Positions 1 to 8,751 of a DNA stretch of 64,000 nt are shown here, in pieces (position 1 is the stretch's first letter; every line of letters starts with the position of its first letter). Source of the DNA: Neorhizobium huautlense (lineage in GTDB: Bacteria > Pseudomonadota > Alphaproteobacteria > Rhizobiales > Rhizobiaceae); contig NZ_PVBM01000005.1 of the NCBI RefSeq assembly GCF_002968575.1, positions 124,001-188,000 on the forward strand, read 5' to 3'. Under the pieces are notes generated by a model that saw only the letters and a list, made by a program, of their open reading frames with translations, made no database searches and had not been told where the DNA came from. Made by a program: the position numbers and the translations under genes.

Positions 1-1088
1 GGTTCGTAGCTGTTTACGCTATCATGATAGGTGTTCATGGTGACGGCTTGAAGGTTCTGGCGGGTCAGGCCCGTCTGCACCGTCGGCCAGTTATTGTAGT
101 CGCTGATGAGACCGCGATAGCCGAGGCCTCGCAGGACTTCCGTCATGCGGGCCGCGGTTCCGCGCTCGGTTTCGACGAAGAAGGCCTGCAGGTCGCGCAG
201 GCGGGGGCTGTCGACATAACGATCGGTGGGCAGGCGTACGGAGGCATTTTCCAGCCGTTCGTTCGCCCGAAGGTCGGGCCATGCGGTCCGAAGCGCCTGG
301 GTCGATCCGTAGCGCTCGCGCAGCCAGGTGTTGAACGGCTGGCGCAGGCTGTCCGGGTAGGGCCGGCCGATCCTGTCATGGACAACCGTCTCGAATTCTA
401 TGCTGTTTTCGTTGGCCAGGATCACGAGGCCGAGGGCCTCGTCACGGATCGGCGCAATGCCGGTATAGGGATTGACCCGGGTGAGGAAATCGGTGGCCAG
501 CCTCTTCCAATGGGCAAAGGCCTTTTCCTCGTAACTCACCTCCAGCTTGAGTCCTTCGGACGGATCCCAGCGATCGTCGTAACCGCCGGAACCACCGCGC
601 CATGAGGTCAACCCGTCGACCATCCAGTAGATGCCGTTCTTCTTCAGCGCGGCCATCAGATAATGGATACGGTCGAGGACCTCTGGATCGAAATCGAAAT
701 CCTTCTGCCGGCCGAACATCAGTGCCGCATCGGTGAAATGGAGGCGGGCGATATTGTAGCCACGCATGGCGAGCTGCCTTGCATAGACATCCGCGTCCTG
801 ATGGTTCGGAAAACCGCCGGATGCCGGGCTCCAGGCAAGGGAGGCGCAGAACATGGGGGCCGGTACGTCGGGCTTGGCGGCTTTCGCCAGATGGCCGTCC
901 GTGCCGACGACGAGATGGTCGTTTTGGTCGATGGAGCCGTTGGGGAGCAGGTCCGAAAAATCGAGCGGACTACCGGGCTCGACGGCCAGCGATATCTCGC
1001 GGACCGGAAGCCAGTCAGCCGGCCAGGCTGCGGACGCCGAAGCCGTGAGCGCGAGTGTCGTTGCCAGAGCGCGGATCAGTCTCTTCAT
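1..1088 (-). CDS. Exported glycoside hydrolase, clan GH-A-like (3' end beyond window)
   Basis: Read on the minus strand from ATG at 1088, the frame stays open to the window edge (about 362 codons), so the C-terminus is missing. Residues 1-20 look like a signal peptide (KRL, then a hydrophobic Ala/Leu stretch, then ASA). The mature part has patterns of a (beta/alpha)8 glycosidase: an NIARLHF segment, a YWMVDGL segment, and LVILANENS, where Asn-Glu is the usual acid/base pair of clan GH-A enzymes such as GH5. A GGAGA ribosome site lies just upstream, although the start is 74 nt inside the preceding glycosyltransferase gene. As the last visible gene of the exopolysaccharide operon it probably trims or depolymerises the polymer in the periplasm or outside the cell. 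The exact family is not settled. Confidence 0.75.
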   Translation of the reverse strand, partial: MKRLIRALATTLALTASASAAWPADWLPVREISLAVEPGSPLDFSDLLPNGSIDQNDHLVVGTDGHLAKAAKPDVPAPMFCASLAWSPASGGFPNHQDADVYARQLAMRGYNIARLHFTDAALMFGRQKDFDFDPEVLDRIHYLMAALKKNGIYWMVDGLTSWRGGSGGYDDRWDPSEGLKLEVSYEEKAFAHWKRLATDFLTRVNPYTGIAPIRDEALGLVILANENSIEFETVVHDRIGRPYPDSLRQPFNTWLRERYGSTQALRTAWPDLRANERLENASVRLPTDRYVDSPRLRDLQAFFVETERGTAARMTEVLRGLGYRGLISDYNNWPTVQTGLTRQNLQAVTMNTYHDSVNSYE

Positions 1089-2082
1089 CAATGTCTCCGA
1101 TCTCACGGCTCTCCACCCATCCACGAGGATCTCGACGCGGGGCGAAAAAGCCGAAAGGCAGCGCTGCCGTATGGAACAGCCAGGCGACGACCGTGTAAAG
1201 TCCGAGCGACACCCCGCCCTTTCGCCAGGACATCAGCGCGACGACGCCTGCGAAGAGGCCCAGCACCGTCGCCAGCGCGGCAGGCTTGTCGGGGACGGCA
1301 ACCATCAACCCGAGCGAGAATAGAAGCCAACCCGCGACCAGCGCCCAAAGCTTCAGTTCCGGCAGTTCCCGCAGCATCTGCCGGAAATAGGGTTTTCCGG
1401 CAGATGCTCGCAACAGTTCTCCGACCCCGAAGAGATATTTCGTCTGCCAGCGCCGGACGAGAAGGCGGTAGGAATTGACGCTGTGGCCATAATGGCGGAC
1501 GAAACGGCGATCGAGCCGATACAGGTCCCAGCCGGCGCTGCGCAGCCGGATGCCGAGGTCGAACTCCTCGTAGCCGTGCAGGTTGCGGTCCGTCAGATAG
1601 CCGATGCTCTCGATCGCGCTGCGACGATAAAGGCCGCCCCCGTTCATCCTGTCGATGGCGCCCACGCGGTTTTCCGGGGCGTTACGCTGGACCCGGCGGG
1701 TATATTCCAGATTGTCGAGCATCATTTCCTCGACATGGCCGGTCACGCCGCCCGTTTTGAGATGGTTGCTCAGATACGCCGTAGCGGCCGGCAAAAACGC
1801 GGGATCGAGGTCCATGTCGCCGTCGAGCAAGCAGATGAACTCGTGCCGCGCATACTGGAAGCCCAGTTGCGGGCCGATGCCGCAACTCGGGCGGGCAGGG
1901 TTCTGGATCTGGACGATCCGGACCGGATAGCGGGATGCGATCTCTATCGTTGAATCCGCCGAGCCGCTATCTGCAACGATCACCTCGCCTTGTCCGCCGG
2001 GCAGGCCGGCAAGCGCGAATTCGATCGTGCGGGCGATCCGCTTCTCTTCATTCAGCGTCTTGATGATGATCGATACGCTCAC
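1015..2082 (-). CDS. GT2-family glycosyltransferase
   Basis: 355 residues. The N-terminus (VSIIIKTLNEEKRI) is the nucleotide-binding start of a GT-A fold family 2 enzyme. LLDGDMDLD near residue 90 is the metal-binding DxD region, and NGGGLYRRSAIESIGY with YEEFDLGIRLRSAGW matches the acceptor and catalytic part of the family. Two hydrophobic segments near residues 245-285 and one further on suggest a membrane-attached C-terminus. It should add a sugar to the lipid-linked repeat unit on the cytoplasmic face. Its start overlaps the stop of the upstream GT4 gene by 4 nt, and its 3' end overlaps the glycoside hydrolase start by 74 nt. Donor and acceptor sugars cannot be read from sequence. Confidence 0.9.
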   Translation of the reverse strand: MSVSIIIKTLNEEKRIARTIEFALAGLPGGQGEVIVADSGSADSTIEIASRYPVRIVQIQNPARPSCGIGPQLGFQYARHEFICLLDGDMDLDPAFLPAATAYLSNHLKTGGVTGHVEEMMLDNLEYTRRVQRNAPENRVGAIDRMNGGGLYRRSAIESIGYLTDRNLHGYEEFDLGIRLRSAGWDLYRLDRRFVRHYGHSVNSYRLLVRRWQTKYLFGVGELLRASAGKPYFRQMLRELPELKLWALVAGWLLFSLGLMVAVPDKPAALATVLGLFAGVVALMSWRKGGVSLGLYTVVAWLFHTAALPFGFFAPRRDPRGWVESREIGDIDEETDPRSGNDTRAHGFGVRSLAG

Positions 2083-3467
2083 AGCAGCTCCTTCACCTTC
2101 TTCCGCGTCGCAACGGAGTGATAGATTGCCAATGTGCTTCGGGTGATGGACGGCCAGGCATAGGTCTGTTCCACCTTGCGGATGCGCGACAGGGCGCCCT
2201 CCTGCCCGAAAGGCTCGGCCATCTTGCGCTCCAGTGCCTTGGCCAGCGCGTCGATATCGCCCGGCGGGAAGTAGTCCTCAGGCGGCAGATCGACCTCGTG
2301 ATTGGCAACGATGTCGCTCGCCAGCACAGGTAGTCCATAGCTCATGGCTTCAAGAAGCGAGATCGGCATGCCCTCGTGGAGCGAGGGCAGAACGAAGAGA
2401 CCGGCCTGGGAAAACAGCGCGGCCAAGTCTTCACCGCTCTGGAAACCTGTCAGCACGACATCAGGCACCCGGGCTGCGGCAGCCTCGATTTCCTTGGCAT
2501 AGGCCATGCCTTTGTGGTCGGCGCCCCCCACCAGAACCAGTTTCCAGTCGGTCTGCTTCAGTTTTTCGAAAGCCGCGATCAGATCCGTCTGGCGCTTTTC
2601 CGGCACGAAACGGGCGACCATGACGATGTAGCGGCGGCGCTGCAGGCCGAACCGGTCTAGCGTCGCTTTACCAACAAGGCTCGGTGTCACCGTGACGCCG
2701 TTCGGAATGTGGGCCACGTCCGCGCCATAGCGGCTCTTCATGGTTTCCGTCACGTCGCGCGACACGGCGATCCTGGCGTTCGCGAACCACATGGCAAGCC
2801 GTTCGCCGAGCTTCAGCGCTCGCTTGGCCATCGTACTCCACTTCTCGCGGTCGTAGTCGTATCCATGGTGCGTCATCACGATCTTCAGCCCGAGGAGACG
2901 AGCCAGCGGGGCGAGCAGGCCGGGACCGACCGCGTGGATATGCAGGATGTCAGGGCGGCGAACGGCAGCGTATACGACGCCGACGAGGGTGTGAACGAAG
3001 GTTTCGAGAAGCATTGATTTCGGCGCCCAAAGGGGCGTTACGCGGATCCCGCGCCAGGCGGAGGCGGTCGGCTCGGGCAGGTATTGGCGGCGCGCGAGGA
3101 CCTCGACATCCCAGCCGCGGGCTGCAAGTTCCTGGCTCAGCATTTCGACATGCTTTTCAATGCCGCCCTGCACATTCGGTATTCCCCGAAGGCCAAGCAT
3201 CATGACGCGTCGGCGAACCGGTTCCCGGTCGACACGGATGCCGGGAGCGGTGCCGATATCCGGCAAGACCGGAGACAGCCGGGGTGTCTGGTTCAGGACG
3301 ACGCGCTCAATCCGGCTGTGCCCGGCTTGATCGCTGTGCGGAAGAGCCTGCGCCTGCAGCAGTTGCGCAGGGATGTGTTCGAGCGACGAGATGTCCCCCG
3401 GATACGTCCGGGTGGACTGCGAATGCCGCATCTTCGGAGGATTGGTCTTCTCGTTCATTACGGGCAC
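2079..3467 (-). CDS. GT4-family glycosyltransferase
   Basis: Up to 462 residues. The GT-B fold begins at about residue 89 (MMLGLRGIPNVQGGIEKH), and the C-terminal half has PSLHEGMPISLLEAMSYG, the EX7E nucleotide-sugar signature of retaining GT4 enzymes. The first 85 residues are not typical of the family. Start options are GTG at 3467, ATG at 3458 and ATG at 3203 or 3200, and none has a strong ribosome site, so the N-terminus is uncertain. It ends in a 4-nt overlap with the GT2 gene. A 156-nt gap separates it from the GT4 gene upstream, the largest gap inside the cluster, which may hold a secondary promoter. Confidence 0.88.
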   Translation of the reverse strand: MPVMNEKTNPPKMRHSQSTRTYPGDISSLEHIPAQLLQAQALPHSDQAGHSRIERVVLNQTPRLSPVLPDIGTAPGIRVDREPVRRRVMMLGLRGIPNVQGGIEKHVEMLSQELAARGWDVEVLARRQYLPEPTASAWRGIRVTPLWAPKSMLLETFVHTLVGVVYAAVRRPDILHIHAVGPGLLAPLARLLGLKIVMTHHGYDYDREKWSTMAKRALKLGERLAMWFANARIAVSRDVTETMKSRYGADVAHIPNGVTVTPSLVGKATLDRFGLQRRRYIVMVARFVPEKRQTDLIAAFEKLKQTDWKLVLVGGADHKGMAYAKEIEAAAARVPDVVLTGFQSGEDLAALFSQAGLFVLPSLHEGMPISLLEAMSYGLPVLASDIVANHEVDLPPEDYFPPGDIDALAKALERKMAEPFGQEGALSRIRKVEQTYAWPSITRSTLAIYHSVATRKKVKELL

Positions 3468-3623
3468 CAGAAATTCATTTTCTGCTGCCCGTTCTATGCA
3501 AGGAACCTTCTCATACCGGAAAGAAAAAAGCTAAGATTTTAAAGGAGTTGTGCGGTTCCTGAGCAAAGTGACGAAAAATTTTCTCGACCCGGTGACCCTT
3601 TTCGAGATTGCGGTTTTTCGCGT

Positions 3624-4874
3624 TCAGCGGCGGATAAGGGACTGGTAAAGATCAAACATTCGCTGCCGATAGACGGTGCGGGAGAATTCGTCGGAAATCC
3701 AGGTGCGGCCGGCTTGCCCCATCTGTGCCCGCTCCTTCACCGATCGGCTGGCGAGGTCGTCAAGTGTCCTCGCCAGGTCATCGACAGAGCCGGGGGCAGC
3801 GCTCAGCCCGGTCTCTCCTTCGCGGATCATTTCCGGTATGCCGCCGATCGAGGCTCCAATCACCGGACGTCCCAGCGCATAGGCTTCCAGAATGCTGATC
3901 GGTGCATTCTCATACCATTCCGACGGCAGGACGAGCCCGAGAGACTGGCCGATGAGGCGGAACAGGATATCTCCCGACAGATGGCCCGCAAAAACGACCT
4001 CGGCACCGGCAGATCGCACAAGCGCCTTGAGAGCGGCCTCTTCCGGCCCGGTTCCCGCTATGATCAGTTTCTGCCGGGCTTGAGCCGCGGCGCGGATCAG
4101 GGTGGAGATGCCTTTTTCCGGAGCCAGGCGCCCGGCGAAAACGAAATAGTCGCTCTCGTGCCATTTCGTCGAAAACCGGTCGACGTCCACAAAATTCGGG
4201 ACATGAACGAGCTTTTCGGCCGGCCAGCCCCATTCGATCAGCTTTTCGCGGTAGAAGCGGCTCGGTACCACCACCCGGTCGACCTTGTTGCGGTAGAGCC
4301 CGAGCGAGCGATGCAGGAGGCTCTCGGCGAAGACCACAGCACTCAGCGGCAGCGAGCCCTTGACGCAGCGATTGACCACGACGTTATGGATCCGACCGCC
4401 TTTGCAGGCTTCGCAGATACGGCCGTCGCGCAGCATCTTGTAGGAAGGACATGCGAGCTTGAGGTCATGGGCCGTCATCACCACCGGGACGCCTGCATCT
4501 TTCAGGGTGGAAAAGATCGCGGGGGAAAGGTGATGATAGATATTGTGGGCATGGGCGATATCGGGCCGCGCCTTGTCGATGAGGCGCTTCAGGTTCCGCT
4601 GAGCCTCGAAGGAATAGATAACCTTGGTCGCCTGCAGGACCTTGTCCTTCAACCCGATTTCGCGGCCGTATTCGATCTCCGAGACGAAATAGTCGGACCA
4701 GGGAGAGGAGAGGTTCTTCTCGTGCTGCATGGCGAAAGGCACGACATCCCAACCGATTTCTTCAAACAGCGCCGTATGATCAAAGAAAACGGTTTCGGCA
4801 CCGCCGCGCCGATAGAAGTAATTGTTGATGTTCAGGAGGCGGGGCACCGCCACGGTTGTCGCATGGACGTTCAT
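3624..4874 (-). CDS. GT4-family glycosyltransferase
   Basis: 416 residues. The N-terminus LLNINNYFYRRGGAET carries the Gly-Gly-Ala/Glu motif of the GT-B acceptor domain. Near residue 137 MTAHDLKLACPSYKM is followed by a Cys-rich stretch (ICEACKGG, NRCVKGS) seen in one subgroup of GT4 enzymes. FAGRLAPEKGI and SEWYENAPISILEAYALG (EX7E) form the nucleotide-sugar binding C-domain. The start ATG overlaps the stop of the deacetylase by 4 nt, so the two are translationally coupled. It is expected to act on the undecaprenyl-linked oligosaccharide in the cytoplasm. Confidence 0.9.
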   Translation of the reverse strand: MNVHATTVAVPRLLNINNYFYRRGGAETVFFDHTALFEEIGWDVVPFAMQHEKNLSSPWSDYFVSEIEYGREIGLKDKVLQATKVIYSFEAQRNLKRLIDKARPDIAHAHNIYHHLSPAIFSTLKDAGVPVVMTAHDLKLACPSYKMLRDGRICEACKGGRIHNVVVNRCVKGSLPLSAVVFAESLLHRSLGLYRNKVDRVVVPSRFYREKLIEWGWPAEKLVHVPNFVDVDRFSTKWHESDYFVFAGRLAPEKGISTLIRAAAQARQKLIIAGTGPEEAALKALVRSAGAEVVFAGHLSGDILFRLIGQSLGLVLPSEWYENAPISILEAYALGRPVIGASIGGIPEMIREGETGLSAAPGSVDDLARTLDDLASRSVKERAQMGQAGRTWISDEFSRTVYRQRMFDLYQSLIRR

Positions 4875-5644
4875 TGGGCGGATGTCTCCCAGCCAAGGGC
4901 GCGCGTCGCCGCCTCGACGGTCAGAATGTTGCAGCCGCGTTCACGGGCATAACCCACCAGATGCTCGAACGTCGCCGGCGTGCAGCCGTATGGGGTCGGC
5001 GTTTCGGTAACGTCATGGGTGAAGAAGATGAGCCATCCCGGGTTCTTCACGGCATCGTCTATCCAGGCCGTCAGCCCGCGGGCATGGTCCTCCGGTTGGC
5101 GGATCTCTACCGACTGCAGCATCAAGGGGTCGACCGGACCGCGATTGATGGCCTCGCCTGCGCCACGACAGGTCTGGTAACGCCGGGCAAGTTCGCGGCG
5201 GGCGAGCGGCCAGGCGGCATTGTAGGGAAAGGCAAAATTGCTGGCCGGGCGGGTAATGCCGGCATCGCTGAGATAGTCGGCATTTCTCTCGAGGTCCGCT
5301 GAAAGCGACTTGCCGTAGGAGCGGACTCGGCGGTGGGTGAAGGTATGGCCGCCGATCTCATGGCCGCGCCGGAAGAGTTCAAGGCAACCGCCACGGCTGA
5401 TCAGCTTGCGGTCCGGCTCGACGCGCCCTTCAAGGCCTCCGGCGATATAGAACGTGCCCGATGCGCCGTATTTTTCGAGGATGGGCGCGCCATTGGTCAA
5501 AGCGGTCTCCGGTACGTCGTCGAAGGTGAAGGAGACAATCGGCACGTCGGTTGCGACGGTACGCGTCCGTGAAGCCATCTTCCAGATAAGCCGATTGCTC
5601 ACCCGGTCGATCAGTCCCTCTATTGCTTTGAATGCGTCAGCCAT
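4871..5644 (-). CDS. Polysaccharide deacetylase (NodB/CE4 fold)
   Basis: 257 residues from ATG at 5644, chosen because a GAGG-type ribosome site precedes it and because the longer frame reads back into the coding end of the neighbouring membrane protein. SFTFDDVPE is motif 1 with the catalytic base and metal Asp, GHEIGGHTFTHRR is the His-x-x-x-His metal motif, and IFFTHDVTE is the late histidine motif. No signal peptide is visible, so cytoplasmic or membrane-peripheral action on a lipid-linked precursor is possible. It overlaps the polymerase/ligase gene by 8 nt and the GT4 gene by 4 nt. The substrate is probably an N-acetyl or O-acetyl group on the exopolysaccharide. Confidence 0.88.
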   Translation of the reverse strand: MADAFKAIEGLIDRVSNRLIWKMASRTRTVATDVPIVSFTFDDVPETALTNGAPILEKYGASGTFYIAGGLEGRVEPDRKLISRGGCLELFRRGHEIGGHTFTHRRVRSYGKSLSADLERNADYLSDAGITRPASNFAFPYNAAWPLARRELARRYQTCRGAGEAINRGPVDPLMLQSVEIRQPEDHARGLTAWIDDAVKNPGWLIFFTHDVTETPTPYGCTPATFEHLVGYARERGCNILTVEAATRALGWETSAQ

Positions 5645-6977
5645 GCCCCCCTCTTCCTCTTCCCGACGGCCTCTCCTCGATATGAACGGCATTGGCTTCG
5701 TAGCGGATACCAAAGAGCGCCATGCAGAACAGGAACCAGCCGACAATGTAGCCGGAAGAGCTTTCGTAAAAGAGACTTTCGAGGCAGGTGGTGAATATCA
5801 TGTAAAGCCAGATGCGCAGGAAAAGCCGCCCGCTGTGGGTCATCCTTCCTTGAGCGGTGATTTTCGAAAAACTTCGCAGCGGTACGGCGAAAAACCAGAT
5901 CAACGACAGCAAAAGGGCGGGGATCCCACCGATGAGCAGGATCTCCACATAAGAATTATGCGCATGCGAGGCTGTTACTGCCCAGGTTGCGACGCCCTGG
6001 CCGCCATAAACGAGCTCTTGGGTGCGCCAGAAGGACTTCAGGCCGAAACCCGTCATCGGGAATTCCGATATCGCATTGATCGCCAGCTGCCAGATATCGG
6101 AACGGTTGGTGAAGGTGGCATCCACGCCGAAGCTTGTCACCAGCTCCCTCAGGCCAGGTGAGGTCGCAGCGCCGACGGCAAGCAGGTTGAAGGCGGCGAC
6201 GCCGCCGATCGAAAGCGGGATGCGAAGGAACCGAAATTTCTCGAACAGCCAGGAGAGCAGGATAATTGCCGGCAGCATGGCGGACGCGGTTTTGCCACCG
6301 GTATGCATCAGGAACCAGGTCGCGCTTGCGAAGATGGCGACGCCCACGAGCCTCGACCAGACCTGCATGACAAATATACCGCAGAAGGCAAACAGCACCA
6401 TGGCGGCGGCGGCGTTGTTCTTGTGCGGGAAATAACCGCGCCAGAGGCCGGCATGCATGGGTTCGGCAACCTCGGCTGCCGAGTGGATGGACAGGTGGGG
6501 CAGGGAAAAGATGCCATAATAGCAGAGGCCGATACTGGCGAGCGTTCCGACCGCCAGCAGTTTGGCGAAATGTGTCTCGGAACGCGGCAGCAGCACGCTC
6601 GCATTGGCGCCGATGACGACAAGTGAGGTGAGAACCAGCGCCTTGAAACTGTTGGCGCCGTGGTTCGATAGAAGGGAAACGAACAGCAGCCAGAGAAAGA
6701 TCGTCAGCATCAGCCAGCGAGGCTGCAGGAAGGTGCCGCGCATGGAGGTCGCCATGCTGCACAAAACTGCGCCGAACGGCAGGAAGATGAAAAGGATCTG
6801 GTTCAGCCGGCTGGACTTGTCGGTCGCGATACTCGCCGATGAGGGTAATGTCAGATCGTAAAAGGGATCGATCGATATCGCAAAGAACAGGAACAGGCCG
6901 AGGAACAGCAGGGATCCGATCAGGGGGCGGTGATCGATATCGGCGTGGCCTGTCGCGACGGCTGAAGGGTTGCGCAT
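5637..6977 (-). CDS. O-antigen ligase/Wzy-type polysaccharide polymerase
   Basis: 446 residues from ATG at 6977, which has GAGGGG upstream and follows the stop of the Wzz-like gene by 10 nt. About ten to twelve hydrophobic segments run through the protein. Between them, near residue 330, lies a polar stretch with SHAHNSYVEILLIGG, the His-containing signature of the Wzy_C/WaaL family loop. The role expected is polymerisation or ligation of lipid-linked repeats at the periplasmic face. Together with the Wzx-like and Wzz-like genes it completes a Wzx/Wzy-dependent pathway. Polymerase and ligase cannot be told apart from sequence alone. Confidence 0.82.
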   Translation of the reverse strand: MRNPSAVATGHADIDHRPLIGSLLFLGLFLFFAISIDPFYDLTLPSSASIATDKSSRLNQILFIFLPFGAVLCSMATSMRGTFLQPRWLMLTIFLWLLFVSLLSNHGANSFKALVLTSLVVIGANASVLLPRSETHFAKLLAVGTLASIGLCYYGIFSLPHLSIHSAAEVAEPMHAGLWRGYFPHKNNAAAAMVLFAFCGIFVMQVWSRLVGVAIFASATWFLMHTGGKTASAMLPAIILLSWLFEKFRFLRIPLSIGGVAAFNLLAVGAATSPGLRELVTSFGVDATFTNRSDIWQLAINAISEFPMTGFGLKSFWRTQELVYGGQGVATWAVTASHAHNSYVEILLIGGIPALLLSLIWFFAVPLRSFSKITAQGRMTHSGRLFLRIWLYMIFTTCLESLFYESSSGYIVGWFLFCMALFGIRYEANAVHIEERPSGRGRGGHG

Positions 6978-6987
6978 GCTCAACCCC

Positions 6988-8649
6988 TCAGGAATATCTC
7001 TGCGTGTAAGCGAGGCGCTGGCGAACATCGCTGAGATGTCGTGCGAGCCCCAGCAAAAGGGCCAATCCGGTGCCGAGCATGAAGCCGCCGGCAGCGCCGC
7101 CTATAAGCAGGATGATCGTGCGGGGGGGCCAGCTCTTCGTCTTGGGCGGCACGGGCGGCGAGATCACACGGACATTGCTGGTATCGATTTGCTGGCGTTC
7201 GGTGATCTGATGTGTGCGGCCGAGATAGGTTTCGTAGACTGCCGCCTTGGCGCGCGCATCCCGTTCCAGTTCCCGCAGACGTATCTGCGCATCGTTGTTG
7301 GTGAAAACGGTGGAACGTTCAGCGTCGGCCTTGCCGCGGAGCTGGTTCAGCGTCGCACGCGCCTGGTCCACGTCGGTCTTGGCCGTCTCGAGGATGCGGC
7401 TCGCTTCATCGGTTATGGCTTTGTCTATCGCTGCCTTTTCCGATTGCAGTGAGACCAGCCGGGGATGACGCGAGCCGTAGGTGAGGGTCAGCGAGCCGAC
7501 CTGCTGCTGCAACGTATTGTAGCTCGTCCTCAGCGTCTGCATTCCGGGAGAATCAAAGACGGTCGCGGTCGCCGTCCGCCGGTCGGCAACGGCCGAACGC
7601 ATCTGATTGTAGCGAGCTTCGGCCTGGATCAGCCGCTGCTGCGCATCAAGGACCTGCGTGTCGAGGGCGCTGGAAATGCGGCTGCTTGCAAGCTCGCCGG
7701 TATTGGATTCCTGGATATTGTTGTCACGCTTGAACTGCGCGACCTTTTCCTCGGCGTCCGTCACCTGGGCGCGAAGCTCGTCGAGGCGACTGGTGAGCGT
7801 GGCGGCGACGCGGCCGGCGCTGTCGGCTGATGATTCGAAAAGCTCGGTTTCGAAGGCGCGGACGATCGCCTCGGAGAGCCTGATCGATTTTTCCGGATCC
7901 TCGGACCACACGGAAAGCGTCACCACGAAGGACCGTTCCTCGCGGGCGGCTTTTACCCGCTCGCCGAGCTCCATTAGCACGCCGAGCTCCTTGTCGCTTG
8001 CAGGGCGGTTTGGGGAGATCAGACGGAGCAGCGGCTCCAGCGCGCTGGGCTTGGTGAATTCCGGATCTTCCGTCAGGTTCATGTCCGCGACGACCTGTTT
8101 CAGGACATTGCGGGACGTCAGCACGCGCAGTTTGCTTTCCACCTCCAGCAGCTGGGAATCCCGTTGCGGACTCGACGCAAACACGTCGTCGGTGACGACG
8201 TTGAGATTCTGCGGATCGATGATGATGTCGGTATAGACGGTGTAGCGCGGCGTGGCGGTCGCGGAATAGAGAAAGGCTGCGATCACGCCGAGGACGACGA
8301 AGAAGATGATCCAGGGCAGCCCTTTGCGCAGCCAGGAGAGGATGTCGCCGGCGCCGATCTCCGACAGGCTGCGGATTTGCGCTTCGACGACCCCGTTGAG
8401 AGAGGAAGGGTAGGTCGCCGCCGGTTCCGGCGCAGGACGCGGGGCGGGCTGCGGCTGCCGGCTCTGACGACGCCAATAATCGTCGCTGTCGCCCGTATGG
8501 TTATCGTTTTCGTCCTGGTAGGGCTCCTGGAAGCGGTCGTCGTCCAGCCGGTCAAGAAGCGAGCCGCGATAAGGCATGCCGCCGCGCTGGCCGGCAGACG
8601 CGGAAGATGACGCCGGGCGTCGGTTCTCGGGCTCCCTCGGCCGGTACAT
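6988..8649 (-). CDS. Wzz/GumC-like polysaccharide chain-length/export protein
   Basis: 553 residues from ATG at 8649, chosen for the GGAGGT site 4 nt upstream. The first 85 residues are hydrophilic and low-complexity (Arg, Asp and a Pro-Ala repeat), unusual for the family. A transmembrane helix follows (WIIFFVVLGVIAAFLY), then the Wzz domain (PRYTVYTDIIIDPQ), a long coiled coil at about residues 270-440, and a Pro-rich segment before the last helix. No Walker motifs or Tyr-rich tail follow, so there is no fused BY-kinase. It should set chain length and connect to an outer-membrane exporter, which is not in this window. Confidence 0.88.
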   Translation of the reverse strand: MYRPREPENRRPASSSASAGQRGGMPYRGSLLDRLDDDRFQEPYQDENDNHTGDSDDYWRRQSRQPQPAPRPAPEPAATYPSSLNGVVEAQIRSLSEIGAGDILSWLRKGLPWIIFFVVLGVIAAFLYSATATPRYTVYTDIIIDPQNLNVVTDDVFASSPQRDSQLLEVESKLRVLTSRNVLKQVVADMNLTEDPEFTKPSALEPLLRLISPNRPASDKELGVLMELGERVKAAREERSFVVTLSVWSEDPEKSIRLSEAIVRAFETELFESSADSAGRVAATLTSRLDELRAQVTDAEEKVAQFKRDNNIQESNTGELASSRISSALDTQVLDAQQRLIQAEARYNQMRSAVADRRTATATVFDSPGMQTLRTSYNTLQQQVGSLTLTYGSRHPRLVSLQSEKAAIDKAITDEASRILETAKTDVDQARATLNQLRGKADAERSTVFTNNDAQIRLRELERDARAKAAVYETYLGRTHQITERQQIDTSNVRVISPPVPPKTKSWPPRTIILLIGGAAGGFMLGTGLALLLGLARHLSDVRQRLAYTQRYS

Positions 8650-8751
8650 GCACACCTCCAGCCATGCGGCGGAAGCATCGAACCCGCCGCATTTCGCCAA
8701 TATCAGGCTTCATCACTAGGTCAGTACGGTGAATATCGCGTTAATCTCACA

